Positions 9,330 through 19,299 of a DNA stretch of 64,000 bases are shown one piece after another. A model generated the notes under the pieces. The model saw only the letters and a program-made list of their open reading frames with translations. It searched no databases and was not told the origin of the DNA. A program made the translations under genes and the position numbers. Each line of letters opens with the position of its first letter. The first letter of the stretch is position 1. This DNA is from Prostheceraeus crozeri (Eukaryota; Platyhelminthes; Polycladida; Euryleptidae): assembly GCA_907163375.1 (NCBI GenBank), contig CAJQUW010003055.1:248001-312000 (forward strand), given 5' to 3'.

Positions 9330-10652
9330 CCTAGCCATCTTTCCATTTAGAATTTCAATAGAATATTTTACATCTTCTAGCAATAAACCATAAGCCATCA
9401 ATGAAGTTATGGAATCTTTTTTCAATATTAATTGTTACATCACAACCAGTCTTGATAATATCTTCAGATTGTGCACTTAAATCGAAGCAGAAAATTGGAT
9501 ATAAATGTCTCCAATCTCCAGGAGTTAATTGTGGTTCAACTCCAAATTCTATTCAAAGATTTCTATAAGTATCATATCCTTCCATAAATTGATTATTGGT
9601 ATAATCGAATCTTAATGGATCAATTGGATATCGGGTTTGATTTAAAGCAACTTGTAAACTTCGAATTGTATCAATATGAAAAAGATTGTTGTTCTTATCA
9701 AAACTTGGAGAATTATTTCTTTGAAATGTTAGTAATAAATATCTTGGAGTATTCGAAGTTCTAGTAAAATGCCAGTTAAATCATTGTTCGGAAAAAGTTA
9801 CTGAAGTAGCAGTACGCTTTAGAAAATTTACTGGAATTGGTTTGTTAGTATTTATCTTTTTGCAATAGCTAATTCGACCTCTAAACTAGGAGTAATATTC
9901 TTAATCCAAAATTCAAGTCTATCAATTTTTAAATATGCTTTTTTTCCAGTCTTACCATAAAAGATTAATTCATTATTTGCTGTGCGATGAATTATTAATT
10001 TAAATTTTAATTGACATGATATTTTGTCATAATCTAAATATCCGAATAATGGAGACAATGACCAATTTACTGTCTGTTTACTTTTCTTGTTAAATTCACG
10101 TCTTTCTTTATATGCACTATTGTTTGTTTTATTTAAATGATTTGCAATATTTTCTACATCTTTCGCAATTCCTGCGGCATCTGTTCCAGCGTGAGTTAAA
10201 TCATTAACAATTATACCATCATTAGTATCAGGAAACCAACCTTCGATTTCATGCTTTTTATTATTTTCACCAATTGTTATAAATCTAAGCATTGTATCAA
10301 TTACACCTGGAGAATCACTTATTGTTTCTATATTTTGAGTTGCAACATCCAAACGCATTTGTGTAAATAATCTTGGAAAAAAATTATTCTCTAATGCAAT
10401 ATTATCACTATCTGGTAATGGTGTTGTAAAATTGGCATCACTATATAAAGAATATTCACAGTGTAAAAAGGAACCAGGTAGATATATATAACTCTGCTGA
10501 TTATCAACTTCAAAAATTAAATCAACTCCAGTATTTACTCTACTAGAAGATCCGGTATTCATAGCAATTCTTATATAGTCATTCTTTTTTTGATTGTAAC
10601 TGACGAACGGAGGATCGTCTAATCTAAATTTATTTTCGATAAGAGAAGACAT
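9330..10652 (-). pseudogene. Major capsid protein, Polinton type (fossil)
   Basis: Probable double jelly-roll capsid protein. The likely start is MSSLIENKFRLDDPP at 10652, because the reading upstream of it is poorly protein-like. Family-like signs: FFPRLFTQMRLDVATQNIE followed by SPGVIDTML, LFGYLDYDKI, LEFWIKNITPSLEVELAIAKR, and further along a TPRYLLLTFQR and ...ALNQTRYPIDPLRFDY segment as in Polinton MCP C-terminal halves. It lies in the - strand virion gene cluster. Degenerate, with a few breaks. By family knowledge it would form trimers in an icosahedral shell. Confidence 0.75.
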
Positions 10653-10734
10653 TTTTAAAAAAATAATTAGACTTTTTTGTATTTTCTCACACATAGAAAA
10701 AATTTTACTAGAAAAATTTTACTTAAATATAATT

Positions 10735-11133
10735 TTAGAATTTTGCTAGACCATTGCCTCTTATTTCTTCAATTGAACGAACCGTAGGTTCTATGGCTAC
10801 GCCTGATTTCTTCTCCTGTTTACTATCAGACCCCACAGCTATGTTAGCAATTTTGTTTTTTGTTTCCTCTGAAAGTTTTTTTAATTTTTTTAGTTCTTCA
10901 GAATCATTCTTAAGTTTACGAATAGCTTCTAGTTGTTTTAATTCGTTTTGTGACTTAACAGCATTTGATATTGCACTAGCTGTACTACCTATAGCAGCTG
11001 CTCCTTTTGCAGCAGATGTAATCAAATCTTTATTATTTTTAATTAAGTTAACGATACTTCCTATGCCAGGAAAGATGCCAGCTCCTTCTTTTTGAATTGT
11101 TTCTACACTGTAATAATGGTAAACAGATTTCAT
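10735..11133 (-). CDS. Minor capsid-type protein with hydrophobic helix
   Basis: A 132-residue protein directly upstream of the major capsid gene on the - strand. GAGIFPGIGSIVNLIKNN, then an Ala/Gly-rich helix (AAKGAAAIGSTASAISNAV), a long lysine/glutamate coiled coil, and a C-terminal GNGLAKF. The order of hydrophobic helix and coiled coil matches Polinton/adintovirus minor virion proteins. A diverged hairpin repeat (GAACC-GTA-GGTTC plus GGCTACGCC, near 10777-10805) lies inside its 3' part and changes the encoded peptide. The exact homologue is not identified. Confidence 0.6.
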   Translation of the reverse strand: MKSVYHYYSVETIQKEGAGIFPGIGSIVNLIKNNKDLITSAAKGAAAIGSTASAISNAVKSQNELKQLEAIRKLKNDSEELKKLKKLSEETKNKIANIAVGSDSKQEKKSGVAIEPTVRSIEEIRGNGLAKF

Positions 11134-11149
11134 AGATGGTTCATGTGCT

Positions 11150-11305
11150 ATTTTTTTATTTGAAGCAAAATGTTTAAGATTGTGTTTTTAAATTATAGGC
11201 ATTTTTTAGGATTAAATTTGTCTTTTGGAAAAAATATTTACGTTAAGATTTACGTGCGTCATCAAGATTTGGTCCGATCGGCTAAAGCCTCTGAACAATG
11301 TTCTA
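11150..11305 (-). repeat. Short gap with one hairpin repeat in reverse orientation
   Basis: Around 11267-11305 the 30-bp repeat class occurs on the - strand: GGTCCGATCGGCTAAAGCC, then GAACAATGTTC. This arm pair (GAAC/GTTC) is another covarying variant. Nothing else is recognised here. Confidence 0.75.
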
Positions 11306-11590
11306 TCAAGATTTACGTTTGTGAATGGACAACAACTTCGTGATAACATTATTAATTTTCCGTTGTACGTTATCTATTGCGTCAAGTAGCGTGTGATGTA
11401 CTTTAATTTCTTTTCTATTAACTTGCATTTTCTGCTGATTAATCTTCAACGCCGTTTTAAGAGCATTCAATTTAACTTTAAGAACATCGAACTGATTTTT
11501 AACGGCATCTAACTGTTCTTTATTTCCTTTAGAGTTTTCTTGAAAATGTTTCTTTACTTCGTTTTCTAAATTGATTTTAAGAGTTTTCAT
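11306..11590 (-). CDS. Small coiled-coil protein
   Basis: A 94-residue, highly charged, almost entirely helical protein with heptad-like leucine/isoleucine spacing (LDAVKNQFDVLKVKLNALKTAL). It begins one base beside the stop of the upstream fibre-like gene, so the two are probably co-transcribed. It may be a scaffolding or fibre-associated coiled coil. The family is not recognised. Confidence 0.6.
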   Translation of the reverse strand: MKTLKINLENEVKKHFQENSKGNKEQLDAVKNQFDVLKVKLNALKTALKINQQKMQVNRKEIKVHHTLLDAIDNVQRKINNVITKLLSIHKRKS

Positions 11591-12193
11591 TTATTTATTT
11601 TTTTGATTAAGTGAGTTTACTTCATTTATTATTCTATTCATCTTTTTCATTTGTTGGGTAATTTTAGAACTTAATTCATCAACACTTTTTTGGAATGTAG
11701 TTTGCAACTTATTTAAATTCTTAAAAATTATTTTAGGAAGTTTTTCTATTTCATCTTCTAATTGTTCTTTCAATAATTTTATCTGATGTTTATTTTTAAT
11801 GACTGCAGATTTTAAATTTATAGAAAGTAATATTAAAATTTTTGATTGTTCTGAAATCTTTTTAAAAAGTTTTGCTATATCTGCTTCTAGCTCTCTATCC
11901 TTTTTATCAAGTTCTAATAATTTTTCGTTTAATGATTTGTCATTAAGTTTAAGCAACTTTAATTCATTCATCAGTGGAACCAAAACATCGTTTATATATT
12001 TTTCCTTTAAGTCATTGATTTGTGTATCAACATACTGTTTATTTGTCAACTCTGTATTTTGTTGCGGAAGAATAGAAAGATGCAATGGACCAGATAAAAC
12101 GTCTCCAGTTTTCATGATATAATTTTCTATTTCTATTTCTGATTCACGATTATTCGGGATATATGCACCTCCACCAACATTTGGTAACATCAT
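11591..12193 (-). CDS. Fibre-like coiled-coil protein
   Basis: I chose the ATG at 12193 (MMLPNVGGGAYIPNN), since the reading before it is poorly protein-like. Near residues 25-55 lies MKTGDVLSGPLHL...NTELTNKQYVDTQI, the M-x-G-D-L-x-G and N-K-x-Y-V-D pattern typical of phage tail fibres and of fibre proteins in related virus-like elements. The rest is a long coiled coil (LLELDKKDRELEADIAKLFKK and so on). Probably a trimeric surface fibre; the distal receptor-binding head is not recognisable. The ORF looks whole. Confidence 0.6.
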   Translation of the reverse strand: MMLPNVGGGAYIPNNRESEIEIENYIMKTGDVLSGPLHLSILPQQNTELTNKQYVDTQINDLKEKYINDVLVPLMNELKLLKLNDKSLNEKLLELDKKDRELEADIAKLFKKISEQSKILILLSINLKSAVIKNKHQIKLLKEQLEDEIEKLPKIIFKNLNKLQTTFQKSVDELSSKITQQMKKMNRIINEVNSLNQKNK

Positions 12194-12354
12194 TTTTTTA
12201 ACAATAAAAGATATATATGTCATGAAAATAAAAATTGTTTTCTCATGAAAATAAAAAATAAATTTTTCACGGATCAACAAAGACAATGAATAGACATCAG
12301 ATCACTCAGTCAATTAGCCACATCAAGAGAACAATTGTCAAGTGCGAGTGTCAG

Positions 12355-12738
12355 TTATGTTGATGAGTAAGAGGAAAAAGAGATCTCATCACGAACAATT
12401 CCAATTCCTTGTGTTACATTCTTAACTTTGGTCCATCTCTTTCTTAATTTTTTATAATGCTCTAATCTTAATAATAATTGAGATTCCTTATCTTTCATAT
12501 AACGTACTCTATCTTTATGTTTTTCTTTATTCATTTTTTCAATGTCCATTAAAGTAGAACTACGTTCATATGATAACGAAGGATATATTCTTGCGGTTTC
12601 TTCCACTTTTATTCCTTCCATTTTCGTCGTCGCCGTTGCCGTCGTCGCCGTCCCCGTCGAAGTTCCTTCCATTTCTGAGGTTTCTTCCATTTTCGTCGTC
12701 GCCGTTGCCGTCGTCGCCGTCCCCGTTGAGGTTTCCAT
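12355..12738 (-). CDS. Thr/Ala-repeat protein, unknown
   Basis: A 127-residue reading whose N-terminal third is two copies of a Thr-Ala-rich peptide (TGTATTATATTKMEE) encoded by a 69-bp tandem duplication (first copy near 12687-12735, second near 12618-12667). The C-terminal part is charged and helical (KDRVRYMKDKESQLLLRLEHYKKLRKRW). The frame is supported by the C-terminal part; the repeat is open in several frames. I assign no function. Confidence 0.4.
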   Translation of the reverse strand: METSTGTATTATATTKMEETSEMEGTSTGTATTATATTKMEGIKVEETARIYPSLSYERSSTLMDIEKMNKEKHKDRVRYMKDKESQLLLRLEHYKKLRKRWTKVKNVTQGIGIVRDEISFSSYSST

Positions 12739-12789
12739 TTTTAAAGAAATATTTTGAATACAATCTTCTGGTATATTAAGTCTACGTGA

Positions 12790-13090
12790 TATTTTTTGGG
12801 CTACCTAAATTTTCATCTGCCTAAATTTTCGACTTTCGGCTACGTGATATTTTTTAGATTAAATGATATTTTGAGACCGCCTAAATTTTCGATTACGTGA
12901 TATTTTGTGACAACTTAAATTTTCGATTACGTGATATTTTGAGACCGCCTAAATTTTTGAAATTTTGATTTTTTTGAAAATTTGTCACTACCTAAATTTT
13001 CGCCCTTCGGCCTTCGCCCACGTGAAATTTGAAGTCTACCTAAATTTTTGAAACTTTGATTTTTTGAAAATTTTGAAAAAAAACCGCAAA
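12790..13090. repeat. Polinton subterminal repeats
   Basis: An AT-rich block built from repeated CCTAAATTTTCG and ACGTGATATTTTGAGACCG-like segments at irregular 40-50 base spacing, some in inverted form. It lies between the outermost gene and the terminal hairpin. This is the expected place for the inverted terminal repeat of the element; the matching left copy is outside the window. Confidence 0.8.
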
Positions 13091-13156
13091 AGTGTGACAT
13101 CCGGCGCAAGCGAAGCGAAGCAAAGCGAAGCGAAGCGTCGCGCCGGATGTCACACT
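13091..13156. repeat. Terminal hairpin at the Polinton right end
   Basis: A perfect 17-bp inverted pair, AGTGTGACATCCGGCGC at 13091-13107 and its complement at 13140-13156, encloses a run of AAGCG/AAGCGA repeats. The outer bases AGT...ACT match the usual Polinton end. Directly after it begins sequence shared with 58388-59022, which fixes the element boundary within a few bases. If the family's usual 6-bp duplication was made, the right copy would be ATATAC. Confidence 0.75.
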
Positions 13157-13163
13157 ATATACT

Positions 13164-13800
13164 ACTTTCTCCTTCTAGCGGTCAAGAAACCTAGCGCATT
13201 TCTGGAATAAACACATCGAAAGCTTCCTTAGCTATATACCGTCATTTATCAGATAAATGAAATGTCGTTGGAACTTTTCAATTAATCACTAAATGACATG
13301 TATGATATAGATTGTGATGATATTTTGGAAGCTCATATTCGAAAGCATGCAAAGGTTTTGAAAATTGTTCAAATATATTTAACAGGGGAATCCTTCAAAG
13401 TAAAATGAATACTATAAGATTTCTTGGGCTCTTATTTCAAGCTGGAGCAATGCATGCTCTGTAAATCGACATTACAAGTTGCATATGTGTCTGATTATAC
13501 TCTTGATTGATTATAGGAGCCATATTTCAAAATGATGAACGTACAGTACGTTTTACAGGATTTCCTTCTTTATCATCCTGTCGTTGCACTATTTTGTAAA
13601 TTCACTATTGCTTTTGTCTACATGATCTTTGGACAAGGGGCAACAATCCAGATCACAAATTGACTTGATAATTTAGAATGTCAACCAGAAAACAAAGGCA
13701 GTTCGCAAAATCTGCTTTTTGCCCCAAACTAAGTTCCCCGGAGTGTGCCATAATTTTCATGCAATTTCCATTCTAGGACTTTCTATGATATTGTTAATTT
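13164..13800. repeat. Dispersed repeat A, copy 1
   Basis: About 640 bp, roughly 85% identical by eye to the reverse complement of 58388-59022. Shared landmarks: CTTCTAG-GGT-AAGAAAC at the start, GAGCAATGCATGCTCTGTAA in the middle, and TTTCCATTCTAGG near the end. A shorter relative with the CTAGAATGGAAATT edge lies at 43047-43240. No coding potential is seen. Probably a non-autonomous transposon; its class is unknown. Confidence 0.85.
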
Positions 13801-14083
13801 CTATGGGCATAGGTATATGGATATGGAAAAGTCAACAGAAATAGAATTCACTTATTCAAAAATAGAATGCAAAAAGGCATATTTGACCAATTTCCGCACT
13901 GATAAGTATAGGATATCAAACGATATTTGAAAGCATTATCAACATAACAAAAGGCGGAGTTTGTTATAGGATAATGCTTGAAAATATCGTATGATATCTA
14001 TCATAACGCATAGTTTTACTTGTAATTCGGAGTGTGATATCTGATGGTTTTTGTTTGTTATGTACATAATACACGGAATATAT

Positions 14084-16689
14084 CCCTCAAGGGTTCAACG
14101 GCTTGAACTTAGCGTAAAGGTTCAACGTGGAACATTTTGTTCCTATGACTATAATGCAAATTATGTGTTTATCAAATGCTTTCAAATTACACTAGATGTT
14201 AAGATATGCCTATCTGTACTATAGCAGCAAGAAGTTTATGTCCCTAAGTATCTATTTCTACCTTTATACTCGATCATCTGTGTCATAAAGGTATATATTG
14301 CATCACTGAATTTGAAGCTTTTTTATGAATTAATTGTTTTTTAATTACATATATGCTATGGGATTTGTACTAATAAGAAGTGAAAACTCCATGTATAACA
14401 TCAAATGTAATTCTCTCAGTATGTATATATTACAAAACATTGTACAAAACATGTGAAATTTCATGTATCACTCGATTTCGTAAGTACATAATGCATAGTC
14501 ATCAATATGAGCCTCAATGCTCAAGACTACAGATCACATGAGCTAGAAGCAGTTTTCTTAACAACTCTTCGATGTTTGATGGACACACCGGTTTGCAACA
14601 TGAGTCACAGAATGACCTTGTCTTCCGCTTGCACGAGCAGCATCTTCCACTGTTCGGTCGTCGCGAGCTGATCGGTCTAGGAGCCGGTTCTTGCACATGA
14701 TATCCGACTTGAGACGCCGCCTGTCGAATATGTACTTGGAGTGAATTTCGCAAACAATGCAAACGCTTTTTGGCAAAAGGTCTTGCGAGTTCGAATCCCA
14801 AATCCTTCAAATAAGCTTTCTTGTCATAGGAAGGAAATGCACTTCGCATGAGGATGAATGAGTTGTAGCATCCTACATCGATACAGTTAAAAAACAGGAG
14901 CAGAGGCCATCTGTTTGTTTTTCTTCTTACTGTATACTCTTCGACTTGCTGATCAAGAAGATCTACAACACCCTTTGTTTTATTGTATGATTTAGTTATC
15001 ATAGTGGGTCGATGTCTTTCAGTGTCATCTGTCCTAGAATCATGATTTCCGGAAGACATGAGTATCACATTCGTTCTTTTCTTGGGACAGTAGGAGAGGA
15101 TCTTGATCTTGTTTTCATGATTGTATACCGATCGTACATCATATCTGTCACGGTTCTCAGTAGAACGAATGTAATCTGTTATCTCCCGTCTATGAGATCG
15201 AACAGTTCCTAGAATTGTCAGACTTTTCGACAATATTGTCGATATTTAGGAAGACAGCTAAGTCATGCGAAGGGAAAAAATTATCACAAACGATGTTACG
15301 TCCTGAGCAGTAGAAAGGACTTGTCAACTCCTTTACTATGTCAAATGCCAAATTTTGGTGGACGCCCTCTCCGTCTCGCTCGTTATATATGTATCCTCCC
15401 TTCAAGGCATAACCGGAATCCGCTTCACATATCCAGAATATCTTGACGCCGTACTTATGCGGCTTGGCATGTAAGTCTTTCCTCGATACCCTAACAGTTG
15501 TTCGTCAACTGTTAGGTTCTCACTCGGGACATAGAACTTGAGGAACTGTGAACTCAAAAGATTCCATTGGTCAGAGAAAGCTGCCAGCACGTCACAGTCG
15601 GCTTACGTGCCTCTCGTGTGTGATAGTCATCAAAACGTATAGCTGTCAGAAAAAATTTGAACCTTGCTTTGGATATTGTAGCACGATAAAAGGGCTTACT
15701 GTCTTGCACATTCCGCAAGTCGTCGATGTAAGTGAAGCTGTCGCGATCCGCTCCAGCCCGCAGAAGTAAAGATATACAAGCCTTCAATTCATCCATTGAA
15801 AAAACACCTTTGTTACGAGGATAAGGAGATGAAACATTGACCTCACTTTGATGTTGGTACACCTCAATGTATGATACAAAATTTCTTCCGTGAAAATAAG
15901 TGAAAACGATTCAATTATCGACGAAGGATGTACGCTGCTTCTTGATCGCTGTCTAAGAATGTCACGGTCACGCAATCGCTGCGGATAAGGCAACTTCGAG
16001 TATATGATTCCCTTTGAATTGCACAGATCAGAAGATGAATTATCATCGGCGATATCGTCATCTGAGTCACTGGAATCGTCATTTGTCGGTAGTGGGACCA
16101 GGATTGCGCTCTGATTTTCGATTTCCATAGTCGAAAGGTCTTCCGTATTATCCTCGGGATCATCCTCATCGGCCGGGGAAATCTGAACTATCTAGTTGAG
16201 ACTTCATCAACAATATTCAAAGCATTACGCGCCTACAAAAATGTCATTCGACGCGGTCTACCGGCGGCCATTTCGTCGCAGATTGTGAAAGTCTCTTGAA
16301 TTTCGCGCCAGACGAAAATTTGAAAAATGTTGCACCTGCCATTATTTTGCAGCTGAGGAAGATACTACTGGAATCTCATGAGCTCTAGTATCATGCTTGA
16401 TAACAGTGTAATCACTTGAAGATATGTATTCAGTTACTCAGACCCTGTCAAAGTATGACGAATCTGCATTTAAGTCATTGGAACAAAATGTTCCACGTTG
16501 AACCTTGACGTGAAGTTTTGATCTAGAACCGAAACTAATTTAGGTACGAACTCTATATTAGAGCATGCTTAGGGTATTGTACTCTAGTTTGAAGTTCTGG
16601 AGTATGAAAAACCAGGATTATATAGTTTTATCAGGATAAACATTTCATTAGCCGGTGGAACAAAATGTTCCACGTTGAACCTTTGAGGG
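14084..16689 (-). mobile_element. piggyBac-family DNA transposon, inactive, 2606 bp
   Basis: Ends are CCCTCAAGGGTTCAACG on the left and the complement of CCCTCAAAGGTTCAACG on the right, 16 of 17 matching. A palindromic GGAACATTTTGTTCC lies just inside the terminal repeat on the right; further copies sit about 45 bases in from the left end and near 16480 on the right. Both ends are flanked by ATAT (14080-14083 and 16690-16693) rather than the TTAA normal for piggyBac. The transposase relic on the - strand fills most of the interior. Confidence 0.85.
14514..16169 (-). pseudogene. piggyBac transposase pseudogene
   Basis: Transposase of the surrounding element, in at least five - strand readings. 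From N to C: an acidic region (NDDSSDSDDDIADD), SMDELKACISLLL, the segment LTVDEQLLGYRG with the first catalytic Asp (near 15500), IVCDNFFPSHDLA with the second Asp (near 15290), YNKTKGVVDLLDQ with the third Asp (near 14960), and a C-terminal cysteine-rich finger (CCSCKRKTRSFCDSCCKPVC, near 14610). The three aspartates are all present, but frameshifts around 15,850, 15,570, 15,400 and 15,200 make it inactive. The total of about 550 residues fits the family. Confidence 0.9.
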
Positions 16690-16693
16690 ATAT

Positions 16694-17432
16694 CAGGCAA
16701 TGACCATAGATTTCTAGATGCTATGGAAATCCATGCAGAAGTCCATGGAAATATCCAAATCCATTCATTTCCATTCGAGTCAGTTACCGCATGAAGACGG
16801 CGTGAATTTCTATCAATTCTGTTTATAGCCTACCGATACATGTACATCAATGGTGCCAAATTTGTTGTTTTTCTAACTTATTACTCAGATCCCAATGACG
16901 GGCATGGAAAGCAAGAAACTTTTGAATCTCGACATTCTTGAAATATAGCATGACTCAAGCTTGATAAAATGCATATTATGGTTCACTGGTCAGTCTAACT
17001 CTGATGGCATTGAAAGTTTGTCAGCTAAAAAATGCGCATTTTATGACTTCCTCTAGGAATGAGTGAACTTATAGCAGCATCAAGAATCAAAGATGTCCTT
17101 CGGGGTTGCTCAATGATTGAAGAAAATTCTGCACCACTTAATCAATACACAAGACTGAAGTCGAGAAATCTTGCTGTTGCAGGTTATGGAGCATAACACA
17201 CCACCAGGCGGGGTATCAATATCAATGGACATTGGCAGATTACAGTATGCGCTCAATTACGATGGAATTCGTCGATGGATCCTATTATTACATGTGCCAT
17301 GCGCTACATTACATGGCAATATTTTTCGCGAGTTTTCCTTGACATCATGTCTGCCATGTTTTTATGAAAGCGCAGGCATTCAGGACCCATACCAACGGTC
17401 GTTGAAAATATGAGACAGGAAATATAGAGAAG
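16694..17432. other. No gene recognised
   Basis: Non-repetitive AT-rich sequence. An 80-codon + reading at 17171-17413 has no recognisable motif and no supporting splice or start context. Confidence 0.5.
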
Positions 17433-17474
17433 GAAATTATTTGATGAATCCCGAGGGATATATCAAATAATTTC
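17433..17474. repeat. Short perfect hairpin
   Basis: GAAATTATTTGAT at 17433-17445 is complementary to ATCAAATAATTTC at 17462-17474, with an inner ATCCC/GGGAT pair. A stem of about 18 bp with a tiny loop. Possibly a minimal MITE or cruciform. Confidence 0.8.
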
Positions 17475-17519
17475 GCAAGCTATGTCAGAGAATCGTATAG
17501 CTATCCTCTATCCGTTATA

Positions 17520-17660
17520 AAGTATGCCAGATTATTAGGATCATAGACATCCGAGATATAATCTCTCTCTACCAAGATTTTCCCTGCGAACAAATTTTAT
17601 CAGATATAGAAGGGATTCTGAAATGCGATTCTACAACTATGTAATAATCTGGTATACTCA
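17520..17660. repeat. Small inverted-repeat element
   Basis: AGTATGCCAGATTATTA near 17522 and its near complement TAATAATCTGGTATACT near 17643-17659 (one mismatch) bound about 140 bp. No coding content. Probable short MITE; no clear target duplication. Confidence 0.6.
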
Positions 17661-17674
17661 CAGAATTAAATATT

Positions 17675-18590
17675 TTGAGGAACCTATTAAGTGGGCAAAA
17701 AGGAATTCCTTATACCTTACAGAGATAGGAAAAAAGTCGTGCTTCGCTTACGGATTAATGTGAGTTCCAGCAAAGTGCTTCGATTGCCACAATTCCTTCA
17801 GATTCGAAGAATTCAGATCATTGTGCACAAGTTTTCTCCATAATGTTGGCCCTTCCGATCATTATTAAAGAAAGTAGCAGGCGTACGAAAATTAGTTCAC
17901 TTGATGATTTCACATCCTCTCCTCGGCATTTCTCACTGTATAGTGCATACACTGAATCGAAGCCAGGCATCGGTGTGTGTTTCGGTGTGTGCGAAGTGAT
18001 ATCGCAGCACGCACGCATCTCTCACTGGCTCCGATGTCCACTGCTGACAGCTTATTGTTCGCCATTTCCAATAGCAAGCGATACACGAATAATCCATTAG
18101 AGAAGGAGCAAGTTGTCTAATTCTGTGATGTGCCATTCCGATATTAAGGCTAGATATGATTCTTCTTTTCGAGGAAACCGAAGCGCGCACAGATGAATCT
18201 AATTCTGTGGGTATACCTTATTGAGATTATACATGTAGAGATTTACTCATAGAGATAATTGCACTGTGAAGTATTACGTTTGATCTATATTGCTAGCTTA
18301 GGGATTCTTACATACAGCATGTCAGCTGTGATTAAAACTAATGTTGAAATTACAATTGCAGTTTATAGCTTTCTGTGTGTACCATCGGCATACAAGAAAA
18401 AAATGAAAAATATTTATTGCTTATCAATATGAATTATTACTGTAGGGCGGTTTTTTATTGACCTAAAAAATTGCGAATTTTGACTTTATTTTCAAGTAAA
18501 TTTTAACCTAAAATTTGACTTAAATGTAAACTTTTTACCCAATCTTTTTACCTAATTCAGTTTTGTTTAACCAAAGAGAGCATCATTTCA
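17675..18590. other. No gene recognised
   Basis: Short readings on both strands (17818-18190) overlap each other and carry no known motif. Around 18430-18560 the sequence becomes rich in (T)TTTA/GACTT words that recur at 19190-19300, flanking the BED-finger fragment. Confidence 0.4.
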
Positions 18591-18593
18591 GAC

Positions 18594-19043
18594 TCACAAG
18601 AAGAGTTTTGGCATATGTTGCCGACATGATGACTCAGATGGGCAATGATGACCCATAAAATCAAATAAATCTCGTATCGCTTGATGCTCCAATTTATGTA
18701 AAGGAATGTCAGCGGCTAAAAACGCTGTTGTTACATGCTTAGCCAGATCAGGTTTGAAGTTCAAGAAGGTCTGACTTTCATGTTTTGATGAGGTGGGTAC
18801 TGATGATGAAGAGGTAATTCTTTGTAACTTCGTCGCATGTTTGGCACTTTTACGATGACTGTCAATCATAAACTGTTTCGCGTATCTCACCGGGCATTCA
18901 CAAAGCAAACAGAAAAGTTCATTCCTTGGTGTTACTTTAAATTCTTTAGGATATTGGCAAGTGATTATTTTGCACTTGGATGCATCACTTTCAGCTGTCT
19001 TGGGCATTTCGAACAATCGAAGATAGTCAGTGTCAGTTAACAA
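18594..19043 (-). pseudogene. hAT-type BED-finger fragment (CGGBP1-like)
   Basis: A 149-residue - reading. Residues ~40-75 form a BED-like zinc finger (LFCLLCECPVRYAKQFMIDSHRKSAKH: C-x2-C...H-x5-H). They are followed by ~60 residues (ADIPLHKLEHQAIRDLFDFMG...CRQHMPKLF) similar in layout to CGGBP1 and to N-termini of hAT transposases. The hAT catalytic domain is absent, so this is either a deleted transposon or a domesticated CGGBP1-like gene. T-rich words of similar type lie on both sides, but I could not define terminal repeats. The reading is uninterrupted. Confidence 0.6.
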
Positions 19044-19299
19044 AAGATGTATTTATGTGCGTTGAAATCCTTGTGAGAATAGTTGGCGTCCCAATAGCTT
19101 AGCTTTTTGTTTTGAATGAAAAGAGTTCGGGAAACCCAGATCTAAAAATAGCGCCTGGAAGACCAGGTTCCTGAAAAATTTGCTGTCTTATTTAAACTTT
19201 TTGACCTTATTTTTACTCTATTAACTTCATTTGTTTATTTTGACCGTATTTTTACTTTATTGACTTTTTGACTTTATTAGCTATTATATAACTTATTAG

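Larger units (their letters stand above)
1..13156. mobile_element. Polinton/Maverick (adintovirus-like) fossil, right-hand part
   Basis: Marker parts seen together define the family: protein-primed family B DNA polymerase, DDE integrase, adenain-like protease, major capsid protein and minor virion proteins. The left end lies before the window. The right end is placed at 13156, where a terminal hairpin stops and homology to an unrelated dispersed repeat begins a few bases later. The element is broken in roughly ten places, but several ORFs are still long, which suggests an insertion of moderate age. Its AT-rich DNA is studded with GC-rich ~30-bp double-hairpin repeats. The layout is mainly + on the left half (replication genes) and - on the right half (integrase and virion genes). 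The host is an animal by family distribution; this is inference. Confidence 0.9.

Noticed and set aside
12542-12779. Overlapping readings on both strands over the GC-rich 69-bp repeat
   Set aside because: The repeat is open in several frames; only the frame continuing into ordinary protein sequence (12355-12738, -) was kept.
14780-14800. GAGTTCGAATCCC as a tRNA B box
   Set aside because: It lies in the piggyBac transposase coding sequence, and no cloverleaf can be drawn around it.
17171-17413. 80-codon reading as a possible gene
   Set aside because: No motif, no splice context, no repeat support.
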